From DATAOG01 sp963753685 (GTDB lineage: Bacteria > Pseudomonadota > Alphaproteobacteria > Geminicoccales > Geminicoccaceae): a DNA stretch of 64,000 nt. Both the position numbers and the translations under genes were made by a program. The stretch spans positions 248,001 through 312,000 of the forward strand of contig CAVWDE010000021.1 in NCBI GenBank assembly GCA_963753685.1. The letters are read 5' to 3'. The notes beneath the pieces were generated by a model. The model searched no databases and was not told the origin of the DNA. It saw nothing but the letters and a program-made list of their open reading frames with translations. The stretch's first letter is position 1, and every line of letters starts with the position of its first letter. Below, piece after piece: positions 9,117 to 16,953 of this stretch.

Positions 9117-9188
9117 GGCTTGGCTGATGGGCTTGGCTGATGGGTTTGGCTGATGGCTCGGCTGCGCGAGGGGTTGGCGATGGGGCGG

Positions 9189-9422
9189 TCAGTGCAGATC
9201 CTCGCTCACGCGGCGCCGGCGCGGCCGGCTGTCGGCGGCGCTGGTCCGGCCGGCGGCCCGGCGCCGCGCGCGCAGCTTCTGGACGATCGCCAGGCGCTCG
9301 GCGCTGCTGGCGGCCGGCCAGGCGGCGATCTCGTCGAGCGTGCGCATGCAGCCGGCGCACAGACCGGTCGCCGGATCGAGCCGGCAGACGCCGACGCAAG
9401 GCGAGGGGATGTCGAGCACCAA
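9189..9422 (-). CDS. DUF1289 domain protein
   Basis: A 77-residue protein with the DUF1289 signature 'SPCVGVCRLDPATGLCAGCM' followed by 'RTLDEIAAW'. Four cysteines spaced C-x3-C-x8-C-x2-C suggest a small metal- or cluster-binding fold. The C-terminal half is Arg-rich. DUF1289 proteins are common in proteobacteria and have no established function. It lies upstream of, and on the same strand as, the methyltransferase gene. Confidence 0.85.
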   Translation of the reverse strand: MVLDIPSPCVGVCRLDPATGLCAGCMRTLDEIAAWPAASSAERLAIVQKLRARRRAAGRTSAADSRPRRRRVSEDLH

Positions 9423-9534
9423 GCGCTCCTCGAGGGTTCAGCTCTCCATGACCGAGAGCAGGCCCCGAGGGCTCACATAAAGCGGCACTCGCCTGCCCGC
9501 AAGCGACCTCGCGTGCGCCAGGGCGCGCGGTCGC

Positions 9535-10860
9535 TCACTCGGGCCTGGTCGCGGCGAGCGCCGCGCGCAACGCGCGCAGCGAGCGATCGACCTCCTCCCG
9601 GCGCAGATCGTCGAGCCCGGCGGCACGGCAGACGTCCTCCAGAGCCCGCGCCTGCCGGGCGAGCACGGTGTGCTGCGGCGGGGTGCGGGCGAAGGCGGCG
9701 AGGCTGGCCAGCACGTCGGCCAGGCGCCGGAGCACCCGGGCGTTGGCGCGCCCGGCCTCGCGGATCGGGTTGAAGGCGATGCCGGTGACCGTCTCGAAGC
9801 TCGCCGGCGTGACCATCAGGCGCAAGGCACCGTCGTCGTCCGGGACCAGCGAGGGCGGCTCCGGCCGGCGCATCAGCTCGGCCAGCGCTTCGGCCAGCCG
9901 GTCGATGCCGGCGATCGCGGTCTGCGGGTCGTTGATGCCGGGCGAAAGCGCGCGCAACGCGATCTCGACCAGCGCGCTGACCGCAAAGTCGATGTCCTGG
10001 GTCGGCGTCCGCTGGCGGCCGATCACGATCGGCTCGCGCAGCGTCGCGGCAAGCTCCTCGGACAGGCGCCCGCGCGGCCAGACCCGCAAAAGAGGCGTGC
10101 CCGCGATCACGAAATCGCCCGGCCGCTGCTCGACCTTGACCAGCAGGTCCTCAGCCGTCGCGCGCTTCAGCAGGGCACGACCATCGATCGCCTGGACATA
10201 GCCGCTCTTCAGGCTCTGGACCACGCCGGGCGGCTGGCCCAGGTGATCAAGGAACGGCGTCTCCAACTTCGTCGTCGCGTTGGCCTGGACCTGCGGAAAG
10301 GGATTGGCGATCGCGCGCGCAAGCTCGTCGCTGACCTCGGCGATCACCGAATCCGCCTGAATCGAGACCGCGACGTGATGGATGAAGAAGATCAGCCACA
10401 AGAGGCTCGCCAGGGTCAGGAGCAGGCCGAGCGTGATCGAGAGATGGGGGACGAAGGGCTCGGGTGTGGTCTGGGACACGGTCTCGAGGATCAGGAGCGC
10501 ATAGACGAACGTCGCCAGGAACGTCCCGAGCACCACCTGGTTGATGGGATCGCGCATGAAGCGCGTGATCAGCCGCGGCCCGAGCTGGGAGGAGGCGAGC
10601 GTCAGGGTCACCAGGGTCATCGAGAACACCAGGCTCGCGACCGTGATCATCGAGCCCGCGATGGTCGCGAGCACCTGGCGCGCGCCGTCCGGTCCGATCC
10701 GCAGGAACCAGCGCAGGGGCCCGAGCCAGGCAAGCGGCACCCAGGCGTCGAGCCAGAGCATCGCGAACGCGAGCACGACCGCGCCGACGATCATCAGCGC
10801 CGGGACCAGCCAGAGGCTGGCGGTGATCCGGTACCAGAGATACTGCAGGCGCGCGCGCAT
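9535..10860 (-). CDS. DUF2254 domain membrane protein
   Basis: A 441-residue predicted inner-membrane protein of the DUF2254 family. Four hydrophobic helices lie in the first 160 residues ('LWLVPALMIVGAVVLAFAML', 'ATIAGSMITVASLVFSMTLV', 'VVLGTFLATFVYALLIL' and a segment ending 'LLWLIFFIHH'). A soluble C-terminal domain follows, with 'GDFVIAGTPLLRVWP' and 'ALRALSPGINDPQTAIAGID', the family signature. Function is unknown. It is divergent from choX across a roughly 250-base region that must hold both promoters. Confidence 0.9.
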   Translation of the reverse strand: MRARLQYLWYRITASLWLVPALMIVGAVVLAFAMLWLDAWVPLAWLGPLRWFLRIGPDGARQVLATIAGSMITVASLVFSMTLVTLTLASSQLGPRLITRFMRDPINQVVLGTFLATFVYALLILETVSQTTPEPFVPHLSITLGLLLTLASLLWLIFFIHHVAVSIQADSVIAEVSDELARAIANPFPQVQANATTKLETPFLDHLGQPPGVVQSLKSGYVQAIDGRALLKRATAEDLLVKVEQRPGDFVIAGTPLLRVWPRGRLSEELAATLREPIVIGRQRTPTQDIDFAVSALVEIALRALSPGINDPQTAIAGIDRLAEALAELMRRPEPPSLVPDDDGALRLMVTPASFETVTGIAFNPIREAGRANARVLRRLADVLASLAAFARTPPQHTVLARQARALEDVCRAAGLDDLRREEVDRSLRALRAALAATRPE

Positions 10861-11115
10861 CGACCTCGCCGCGATCTCTCAAGCCACCCCAAGGCGCCCC
10901 GCCCGGCCGGTTGCGGGCCCGGCGGGGCTGGCCGTCGCCGGTCGGCCTTATAGGCGCTTGCCGGCGTGCTCGCCACGGTACCCTCATGCGCGCTCCAGCG
11001 CTTTGGGGACTTTGCCCAAGGCGCGCTTTCGCTCTAGGCTGGCCTGCAATGAGTTGAACGCGAGGGGCGCCGGCCCAGGCCCGGCGGGGCGCTCCGCCGA
11101 CCGAGGAGGCATGAG

Positions 11116-12069
11116 ATGACGATCAAGGCGACGACCTGGGTTCTGGCCGCAGGCGCTGTGGCCCTGCTGACCGCGGGGGCGGCCCGGGCGGCCGAGCCCG
11201 ACAGCTGCAAGAAAGTCCGCTTCTCCGACGTCGGCTGGACCGACATCACCTCGACCACCGCCGCGACCACCGAGGTCCTCAAAGGGCTCGGCTACCAGAC
11301 CGACATCGAGATCCTCTCGGTGCCGGTCACCTACGCCAGCCTCAAGAACAAGGACCTCGACGTGTTCCTCGGCAACTGGATGCCGAGCATGGCGGCCGAC
11401 ATCAAGCGCTACCACGAGGACAAGACGGTCGAGGACGTGCGGGCGAACCTCGAAGGCGCCAAATACACGCTGGCGGTGCCGACCTATCTGGCCGACCAGG
11501 GCCTCAAGGACTTCGCCGACATCAACAAGTTCCGCGACCAGCTGGACGGCAAGATCTACGGCATCGAGCCGGGCAACGACGGCAACCGCCATGTGCTCGA
11601 CATGATCCAGGCGGACGCCGACGGTCTCAAGGGCTTCGAACTGGTCGAGAGCTCGGAACAGGGGATGCTGAGCCAGGTGGCGCGGGCGGTCAAGCGCAAG
11701 CAGCCGATCGTGTTCCTCGGCTGGGAGCCGCATCCGATGAACAAGAACTTCAAGATGACCTACCTCACCGGCGGCGACAAATGGTTCGGGCCGAACTACG
11801 GCGGCGCCACGGTCTATACCAACGTGCGCAAGGGCTACCTCCAGGAATGCCCGAACGTCGGCAAGCTGCTCGAGAACCTGAAGTTCACGCTGCCGATGGA
11901 GAACGAGATCATGGGCGGCATCCTGGACGACGGCAAGCAGCCCGCCGACGCCGCGACCGACTGGCTGAAGCAGAACCCGGACGTGCTCAACGGCTGGCTG
12001 GATGGCGTCACCACGGTCGACGGCAAGCCCGGCCTGCCGGCCGTCAAGGCGGCCCTCGGCATTTCCTGA
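11116..12069 (+). CDS. choX: Choline ABC transporter substrate-binding protein
   Basis: A 317-residue periplasmic binding protein of the ChoX/ProX type. The first 25 residues form a signal peptide ending in 'AGAARAAEPD'. The aromatic cage for quaternary ammonium ligands is visible: 'DVGWTDITSTTA' near residue 40 (Trp and Asp), 'FLGNWMPSM' near 90, 'YGIEPGNDG' near 150 and 'FLGWEPHPMN' near 200. These match the Trp/Asp/Tyr positions of rhizobial ChoX, so choline is the likely ligand, with glycine betaine the alternative. The ATG at 11116 follows GAGGAGG at six bases. Its permease and ATPase genes are at 14874 and 15721, separated by an inserted block. Confidence 0.9.
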   Translation: MTIKATTWVLAAGAVALLTAGAARAAEPDSCKKVRFSDVGWTDITSTTAATTEVLKGLGYQTDIEILSVPVTYASLKNKDLDVFLGNWMPSMAADIKRYHEDKTVEDVRANLEGAKYTLAVPTYLADQGLKDFADINKFRDQLDGKIYGIEPGNDGNRHVLDMIQADADGLKGFELVESSEQGMLSQVARAVKRKQPIVFLGWEPHPMNKNFKMTYLTGGDKWFGPNYGGATVYTNVRKGYLQECPNVGKLLENLKFTLPMENEIMGGILDDGKQPADAATDWLKQNPDVLNGWLDGVTTVDGKPGLPAVKAALGIS

Positions 12070-12080
12070 CCTTTCCTGGA

Positions 12081-12113
12081 GCGCGGGCGCGAGCGCATTC
12101 GCTCCGCCCGCGC
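12081..12113 (+). terminator. Long GC hairpin after choX
   Basis: GCGCGGGCG (12081-12089) pairs perfectly with CGCCCGCGC (12105-12113). Inside, after a single unpaired C, GAGCG pairs with CGCTC around the loop CATT. No T-run follows. Such a hairpin behind a binding-protein gene often protects the abundant upstream mRNA or attenuates read-through. Here it also separates choX from the AT-rich insert. Confidence 0.6.
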
Positions 12114-12164
12114 CTCTCGCTGCTACGACGTGCAAGATGAGCGCGAGCGTCGAAAGGTTCGGAT

Positions 12165-13145
12165 ATGGCGAACGAAGACGTAATGTTCTCCGTAGTTAAA
12201 GGCGATGCCTTGACGGTGGAAGCTGATGTCCTCATACTAAAGTATGCGCAACGTCCATACGGACTCGACCAACTCTTAGTCGGCCGCATCGAAGAATTTG
12301 TGACAAATATCAACGATCTTCTTCCTAAACCGGGAAAATCTCTCCTCGTGGAGTCTTATGAGATCATTAGTGCAAGAAAGATACTATTTCTCGGTGTGAA
12401 GCCGTTGTATCAATTTCAGTATGAAGCTATCAGAGAATTCGCATTTCGCGGGTTGCAAGAGATCTCAATCCAAATGCCAGATGTCAAGCATATAGCTGTT
12501 ACAGTACACGGTGTTAACTATGGGTTAGATGAGGCGGAATCCCTAAAGTCGCAGATGGCCGGTTTTTTGGAGGCAATTGAAACGGGAAATGCACCGCACG
12601 CACTTGAGCGAGTTAGTATTATTGAGAGAGCGAGCGATCGCGCTGAGCGTTTGGCCGTTGTGTTAAACGGAATCGTTCCTCAAATATATTCGAGTTCTGA
12701 GATTCCTCAGTCGGATGACTTGCGGACTGCTGGCCGTGATTCGGTCTTGAAACCGCACATTTTTGTGGCAATGCCATTTCTAGAGGAAATGGATGATATT
12801 TATCAGTATGGAATTTACAGACCGGTAACAAGTGGAACAGGTTTCATTTGCGAAAGAGCTGATCTGTCATCGTTTACTGGGGATGTGCTGAGTTGGGTGA
12901 AATCAAGGATCGCAAGTTCCGCTTTGGTAATTGCCGAACTATCCGGCGCAAACCCGAATGTATACTTGGAGGTTGGGTACGCATGGGGACTCGGAAAACC
13001 TACGCTTCTGTTGGTAAAAAATACAGATGAGCTAAAATTTGATGTCAGAAGTCAACGTTGCTTAGTCTACAAGAAAATACAGGATCTTGAGGACAGTCTG
13101 ATGCGAGAGCTTCGTGGCCTGTCCATCAAAGCTGCGGGAACTTAG
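12165..13145 (+). CDS. Two-domain protein: macro-like N-terminus plus nucleoside 2-deoxyribosyltransferase/TIR-like C-terminus
   Basis: A 326-residue cytosolic protein whose gene is strikingly AT-rich compared with everything around it (many ATA, TTA, AGA and AAA codons). Residues 1-170 resemble the macro-like N-domain of M17 aminopeptidases: 'KGDALTVEADVLILKYAQ', 'ARKILFLGVKPLYQFQYEAI' and 'HGVNYGLDEAE'. No aminopeptidase catalytic domain follows. Residues 197-320 instead resemble the NDT/TIR-like fold: 'IFVAMPFLEEMDDIYQYGI', 'GFICERADLSSFTGD' and 'GANPNVYLEVGYAWGLGKP', with Glu269 at the expected nucleophile position. Domains of this kind cleave nucleotides or NAD in bacterial immune systems, so a ligand-sensing plus nucleosidase defence gene is plausible. 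Function is inferred, not shown. It overlaps the convergent fitA-like gene by 20 bases. Confidence 0.75.
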   Translation: MANEDVMFSVVKGDALTVEADVLILKYAQRPYGLDQLLVGRIEEFVTNINDLLPKPGKSLLVESYEIISARKILFLGVKPLYQFQYEAIREFAFRGLQEISIQMPDVKHIAVTVHGVNYGLDEAESLKSQMAGFLEAIETGNAPHALERVSIIERASDRAERLAVVLNGIVPQIYSSSEIPQSDDLRTAGRDSVLKPHIFVAMPFLEEMDDIYQYGIYRPVTSGTGFICERADLSSFTGDVLSWVKSRIASSALVIAELSGANPNVYLEVGYAWGLGKPTLLLVKNTDELKFDVRSQRCLVYKKIQDLEDSLMRELRGLSIKAAGT

Positions 13146-13416
13146 GGACGATTCGCCCCGATGGTTTGGCAGGGCGTGGGGGACGCGGCTCTCGCCCTGG
13201 CTCGCGCGGCAAGGCCGGCAGCTCGACCCCGCCCAGAGGCGCGAAACGGCGATGCACGGCCGCCGCGAGATCCTGAGGCGACGTTTTCTCCTCAGCCAGC
13301 GCGAGCCGCAAAATTTCACGCACCTCGTCTTCCATGGACCGGCCATGCTGCGCCGCTCGCACCCGCAGATGCTGCTTCAGCTGGTCGTCAAGGTTGCGAA
13401 TCGTGATGCTGGCCAC
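13126..13416 (-). CDS. FitA-like ribbon-helix-helix antitoxin, orphan, altered C-terminus
   Basis: A 96-residue protein. The N-terminus 'VASITIRNLDDQLKQHLRVR' with 'AAQHGRSMEDEVREILRLAL' is a FitA/VapB-type ribbon-helix-helix domain. The later 'RRFAPLGGVELPALPREPGR' is the usual toxin-contacting tail. Family members normally end a few residues after this and are followed by a FitB PIN-domain toxin. Here the frame continues through 'PPRPAKPSGRIVPKFPQL', and the adjacent DNA is the convergent AT-rich gene, with no PIN gene. The GTG at 13416 follows AAGGA; a TTG at 13431 is less likely. The operator-like repeat at 13431-13457 suggests autoregulation. Confidence 0.8.
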   Translation of the reverse strand: MASITIRNLDDQLKQHLRVRAAQHGRSMEDEVREILRLALAEEKTSPQDLAAAVHRRFAPLGGVELPALPREPGREPRPPRPAKPSGRIVPKFPQL

Positions 13417-13430
13417 AGGTGTTCCTTGCA

Positions 13431-13457
13431 ATCAACGAGATCGTTAGCATCGTTGAT
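13431..13457 (-). promoter_or_regulatory. Operator-like inverted repeat upstream of the fitA-like gene
   Basis: ATCAACGA (13431-13438) and TCGTTGAT (13450-13457) are perfect reverse complements 11 bases apart, directly before the antitoxin start. ATCGTT also recurs at about nine-base spacing through this stretch. Ribbon-helix-helix antitoxins typically repress their own promoters through such repeats. Confidence 0.55.
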
Positions 13458-13498
13458 ATCGTGATGCAAGCGATGGCGTCTCTGCTGGCAGAGCCCTT

Positions 13499-14674
13499 TC
13501 AGGCCCCTTCGAGCGCGTCGTAGAGGGTGCGCTCGAAGCGGGCGTAGAGTTGCATCACCCCGGGGTCGACAAATGGCAGAATCTGGGTCAGGAGCACGCC
13601 TGCGACCTGGCGGCGGGGGTCGATCCAGTAGTAGCAGTTGGCGAGGCCGGCCCAGGTCAGGCTGCCGGCCGCGCGCCCGGTCGGCGCGCTCTCGGTCGTG
13701 ATCAGGAAGCCGAGCCCCCAGCGCTTGACCATGCCGGGGAAGAACTCGGCATCGTTGGAGCGCTCGGGCAGGGCACTCGTCATGGCGCCCACGGTCAGCG
13801 CGCCGATCTGGTTTTGCGCCATCAGGTCCACGGTGTCCGGGCACAGCAGCTCGGCGCCATTGCAGCGCCCGCGGCCCAGGATCATCCGGGCAAACGTCAG
13901 ATAATCGCCGGCGGTCGCGTACAGGCCACCGCCGCCGCCGAAGAACTCGGGCGCCTGCGGCGTCTCGAACGCGACCGGGACCAGCGCCCCATCCGCCGTC
14001 CGCTGGTGCATGCCGACCCGCCGGGCGCGCTGCTCCGGCCGGAGCACGAAGCTGGTCTCGGTCATGCCGAGCGGGGTGAAGATGTGCTCCTTGAAGTACG
14101 CGTCGAGCGACTGGCCGCTCGCCGCCTCGACCGCGCGCCCGACCCAGTCGGTGTTGATGCCGTAGTTCCAGCGTAGGCCCGGATCAAAGAGGAGCGGCGC
14201 CGCCAGCGCCGCGAGCTCGCCGGTGCCGGGCGCCGGCAGGCCGGTCGCCGCCATGTAGCGGCCGATCTCTGCGTTCCAGATATTGTAGCCGAAGCCCGCG
14301 GTGTGGGTCAAAAGGTGGCGCAGCGTGATTGGCCGCCTGGCCGGCCGGAGCCGGGGTGTCCCGTCGGCATCGAAGCCTTCGAGCACCTGGGGCGATGCGA
14401 GCCCGGGCAGGAGCCCGCCCAGCGGCTGATCGAGCTCGAGGCGGCCGCGCCCGACCAGCTGCATGGCGGCAACCGAGGTCACGGCCTTGGTCATCGAGGC
14501 GATCCAGAAGACCGTGTCCAGGGTCATCGCCGGGCCGCTGCCGGTCGCGCGCCGCCCGAAGGCGCCCTCATAGACCACGCCACCCGCATCGGCCGCCGCG
14601 GCGACCACCCCGGGCACGGCGCCGGCATCGGCCGCCTGCCGGAGCACCCGATCGATCGCGGCGGTGTCGATCAC
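13499..14674 (-). CDS. Serine hydrolase, beta-lactamase family (class C-like/esterase)
   Basis: A 391-residue protein of the beta-lactamase/EstB serine hydrolase family. The catalytic S-x-x-K is in 'WIASMTKAVTS' near residue 67 and the Y-x-N in 'YGINTDWVGRA' near 180. 'HLLTHTAGFGYNIWN' and 'GGGGGLYATAGDYLTFARM' are also typical. No signal peptide is visible, so it is more likely an esterase or peptidase-type hydrolase than a resistance enzyme. The GTG at 14674 follows GGGAGG and gives a family-like N-terminus (IDTAAIDRVL). It is part of the block lying between choX and choW, on the opposite strand. Confidence 0.87.
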   Translation of the reverse strand: MIDTAAIDRVLRQAADAGAVPGVVAAAADAGGVVYEGAFGRRATGSGPAMTLDTVFWIASMTKAVTSVAAMQLVGRGRLELDQPLGGLLPGLASPQVLEGFDADGTPRLRPARRPITLRHLLTHTAGFGYNIWNAEIGRYMAATGLPAPGTGELAALAAPLLFDPGLRWNYGINTDWVGRAVEAASGQSLDAYFKEHIFTPLGMTETSFVLRPEQRARRVGMHQRTADGALVPVAFETPQAPEFFGGGGGLYATAGDYLTFARMILGRGRCNGAELLCPDTVDLMAQNQIGALTVGAMTSALPERSNDAEFFPGMVKRWGLGFLITTESAPTGRAAGSLTWAGLANCYYWIDPRRQVAGVLLTQILPFVDPGVMQLYARFERTLYDALEGA

Positions 14675-14873
14675 GAGCCTGCGCCTCCCTACGCGTGAGC
14701 CTTTGCGCCCCAGACTATGGCGCGCTTGGCGCACCAGCAACCCGAACCGCCTCGTCTGCTCCGGCTGCCACAGCCACCAAGAGAGTTGACGCCGGCCGGC
14801 GGGCGGGTGAGGGTTCGATGCCGGATGCCAGCGGGCCCGAAAACCTGATGTCCGGCGCAAAGGGAGAGCGGCG

Positions 14874-15716
14874 ATGGACTGGCTGGCGGCACACAAGATC
14901 CCGATCGGCAAGGGCGTCGAGGATCTGGTGGATCTCCTGATCGATCATGCCGGCTGGCTGTTCGACGCCATCTCGACCGGCCTCGGCTTCCTGATCAACG
15001 GCCTGATCGCGATCATGCAGGCGGTGCCGCCGCTCGGCCTGGTCGCCCTGTTCGCGGCCTTCGCCTACTGGCTGCACCGCTCGGTCGGCCTGGCGGTCAT
15101 GGTCGTCGTCTCCCTGCTCCTGATCATGAACCTCGGCTATTGGAACGAGACCATCGAGACCCTGGCACTGGTCGTGTTCGCGACCGGTTTTTGCATGCTG
15201 CTCGGCGTCCCGATTGGCATCGCCGCCGCGCACCGGCCCTGGCTGTACACCGCGATCCGCCCGATCCTCGACATGATGCAGACGATCCCGACCTTCGTCT
15301 ATCTGATCCCGACGCTGATCCTGTTCGGCCTCGGCGCCGTGCCGGGCCTGATCTCGACCATCATCTTCGCCATCCCGGCGCCGATCCGGCTCACCTATCT
15401 CGGGGTCGTCTCGGTGCCCAAGCCCCTGATCGAGGCGGGCGATGCGTTCGGCGCAACCCGGTCCCAGCTGCTCTGGAAGGTCGAGCTGCCGCACGCCATG
15501 CCGACCATCATGGCGGGCCTGACCCAGTGCATCATGCTGTCGCTCTCGATGGTCGTGATCGCCGCCCTGGTCGGCGCCGGCGGCCTCGGCAAGCCGGTCG
15601 TGCGCGCGCTCAACTCGGTCAACATCGCCCAGGGCTTCGAGGCCGGCCTTGCGATCGTGCTGGTCGCGATCATGCTCGACCGGGTCTGCAAGCAACGCGG
15701 CAGCACGGGAGGCTGA
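14874..15716 (+). CDS. choW: Choline ABC transporter permease
   Basis: A 280-residue inner-membrane permease of the ProW/ChoW type. It has a short amphipathic N-terminus and about six hydrophobic helices. The ABC coupling 'EAA' motif is visible as 'LIEAGDAFGATRSQLLWKVE' near residue 185, and 'VIAALVGAGGLGKPVV' near 230 is the family signature. The stop at 15716 lies four bases before the choV start, so the two are co-transcribed. It belongs with choX at 11116, from which it is separated by about 2.8 kb. Confidence 0.93.
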   Translation: MDWLAAHKIPIGKGVEDLVDLLIDHAGWLFDAISTGLGFLINGLIAIMQAVPPLGLVALFAAFAYWLHRSVGLAVMVVVSLLLIMNLGYWNETIETLALVVFATGFCMLLGVPIGIAAAHRPWLYTAIRPILDMMQTIPTFVYLIPTLILFGLGAVPGLISTIIFAIPAPIRLTYLGVVSVPKPLIEAGDAFGATRSQLLWKVELPHAMPTIMAGLTQCIMLSLSMVVIAALVGAGGLGKPVVRALNSVNIAQGFEAGLAIVLVAIMLDRVCKQRGSTGG

Positions 15717-15720
15717 GGCC

Positions 15721-16936
15721 ATGGCGTCCGAGGCAGCGGCCAATCCCCGGGTCGAGGTCGACTTCCGTCACGTCGACATCGTCTTCGGACCGAAGCCCGA
15801 GCAGGCGCTGAACCTGCTCGACGAGGGCGCCGACCGCCAGGCGATCCTCGAGGAGACCGGCCACGTGATCGGCGTCGCCGACGCCACGATCGCGATCGAG
15901 CCGGGCGAGATCTGCGTCCTGATGGGGCTCTCGGGCTCGGGCAAATCGACCTTGCTCCGCTGCATCAACCGTCTCAACAAGGCGACCCGGGGCGAGGTCC
16001 TGGTCGACGATGCCGGCGGTCCGGTCGACGTCACCAAGTGCGATCCGGCGACCCTGAGGCGCCTGCGCACCCAGCGCATCGCCATGGTGTTCCAGCAGTT
16101 CGCGCTGTTGCCCTGGCGCACGGTCGCCGAGAACGTCGGCTTCGGCCTGGAATTGCGCGGCATGGCCCGGGCCGAGCGCGAGCGCGTGGTCGAGGGCAAG
16201 CTCAAGATGGTCAACCTCGACCAGTGGCGGGACAAGTACGCCCACGAACTCTCGGGCGGCATGCAGCAACGGGTCGGACTCGCGCGCGCGTTCGCGACCG
16301 ATGCCGACATCCTCCTGATGGACGAGCCGTTCTCCGCCCTCGATCCCCTGATCCGCAATCGCCTTCAGGACGAGCTCCTGGAGCTGCAGCGGACCCTCAA
16401 GAAGACCATCATCTTCGTCAGCCACGACCTCGACGAGGCGATGAAGCTCGGCACCCACATCGCGATCATGGAAAGCGGCCGGATCGTGCAGTATGGCGAA
16501 CCCGGAGGACATCGTCCTCAATCCGTCAAACAGTTACGTCGCCGACTTCGTTGCGCACATGAACCCGCTCAACGTGCTCAGCGGAGCCTCGCTGATGACC
16601 CCGGTGGCCGCGATCGCGCGCCGGGGCGAGCAGGTCCTGCTCGATCGCAATCAGCGGGTGGTCATGCTCCTGGGCGCCGAAGGCAAACCCGGCTCGGTGA
16701 CGATCACCGACAGGCCCGCCCGCCTGGTGGCCTTCGACGACCGTTTCGATCTCGCGAGCGTCGATCGCGACGTGGTGGTCACCGCCTCGCCCGACATCAA
16801 GCTCAAGACCGCCCTCGAGATCCGCCACAAGACCGGCAACCCGGTCGCCCTGGTCGAGGACGGCAAGCTGATCGGGGTGATCGGCGACGACGAGATCTAC
16901 CGCGGCATCCTCCGTCAGACCGGCATCGCCGGCTGA
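15721..16936 (+). CDS. choV: Choline ABC transporter ATP-binding protein (apparent frameshift at 16501-16503)
   Basis: The ATPase of the choline importer. Walker A 'GLSGSGKSTLLRC' lies near residue 70, the Q-loop at 'MVFQQFALLPWR' near 125, the ABC signature 'LSGGMQQRVGLARA' near 180, and Walker B 'ILLMDEPFSALDPL' near 200. After 'GRIVQYGEP' the frame breaks. The expected 'EDIVLNPSNSYVADFVAHMN' and a CBS-type regulatory tail ('VTASPDIKL', 'LVEDGKLIGVIGDDEIYRGI') follow one base out of register to the stop at 16936. Removing one C from the CCC run restores a 404-residue ProV-like protein. As read, the shifted frame runs into the next gene and creates a false ATPase-cyclodeaminase fusion. Confidence 0.85.
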
Positions 16937-16953
16937 GGACGGAGCCGGACCCG

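Noticed and set aside
12165..13145. Reading the AT-rich gene as an M17 leucine aminopeptidase
   Set aside because: Only the macro-like N-domain resembles M17. The metal-binding catalytic domain (NTDAEGR-type motif) is absent and is replaced by the NDT/TIR-like domain.
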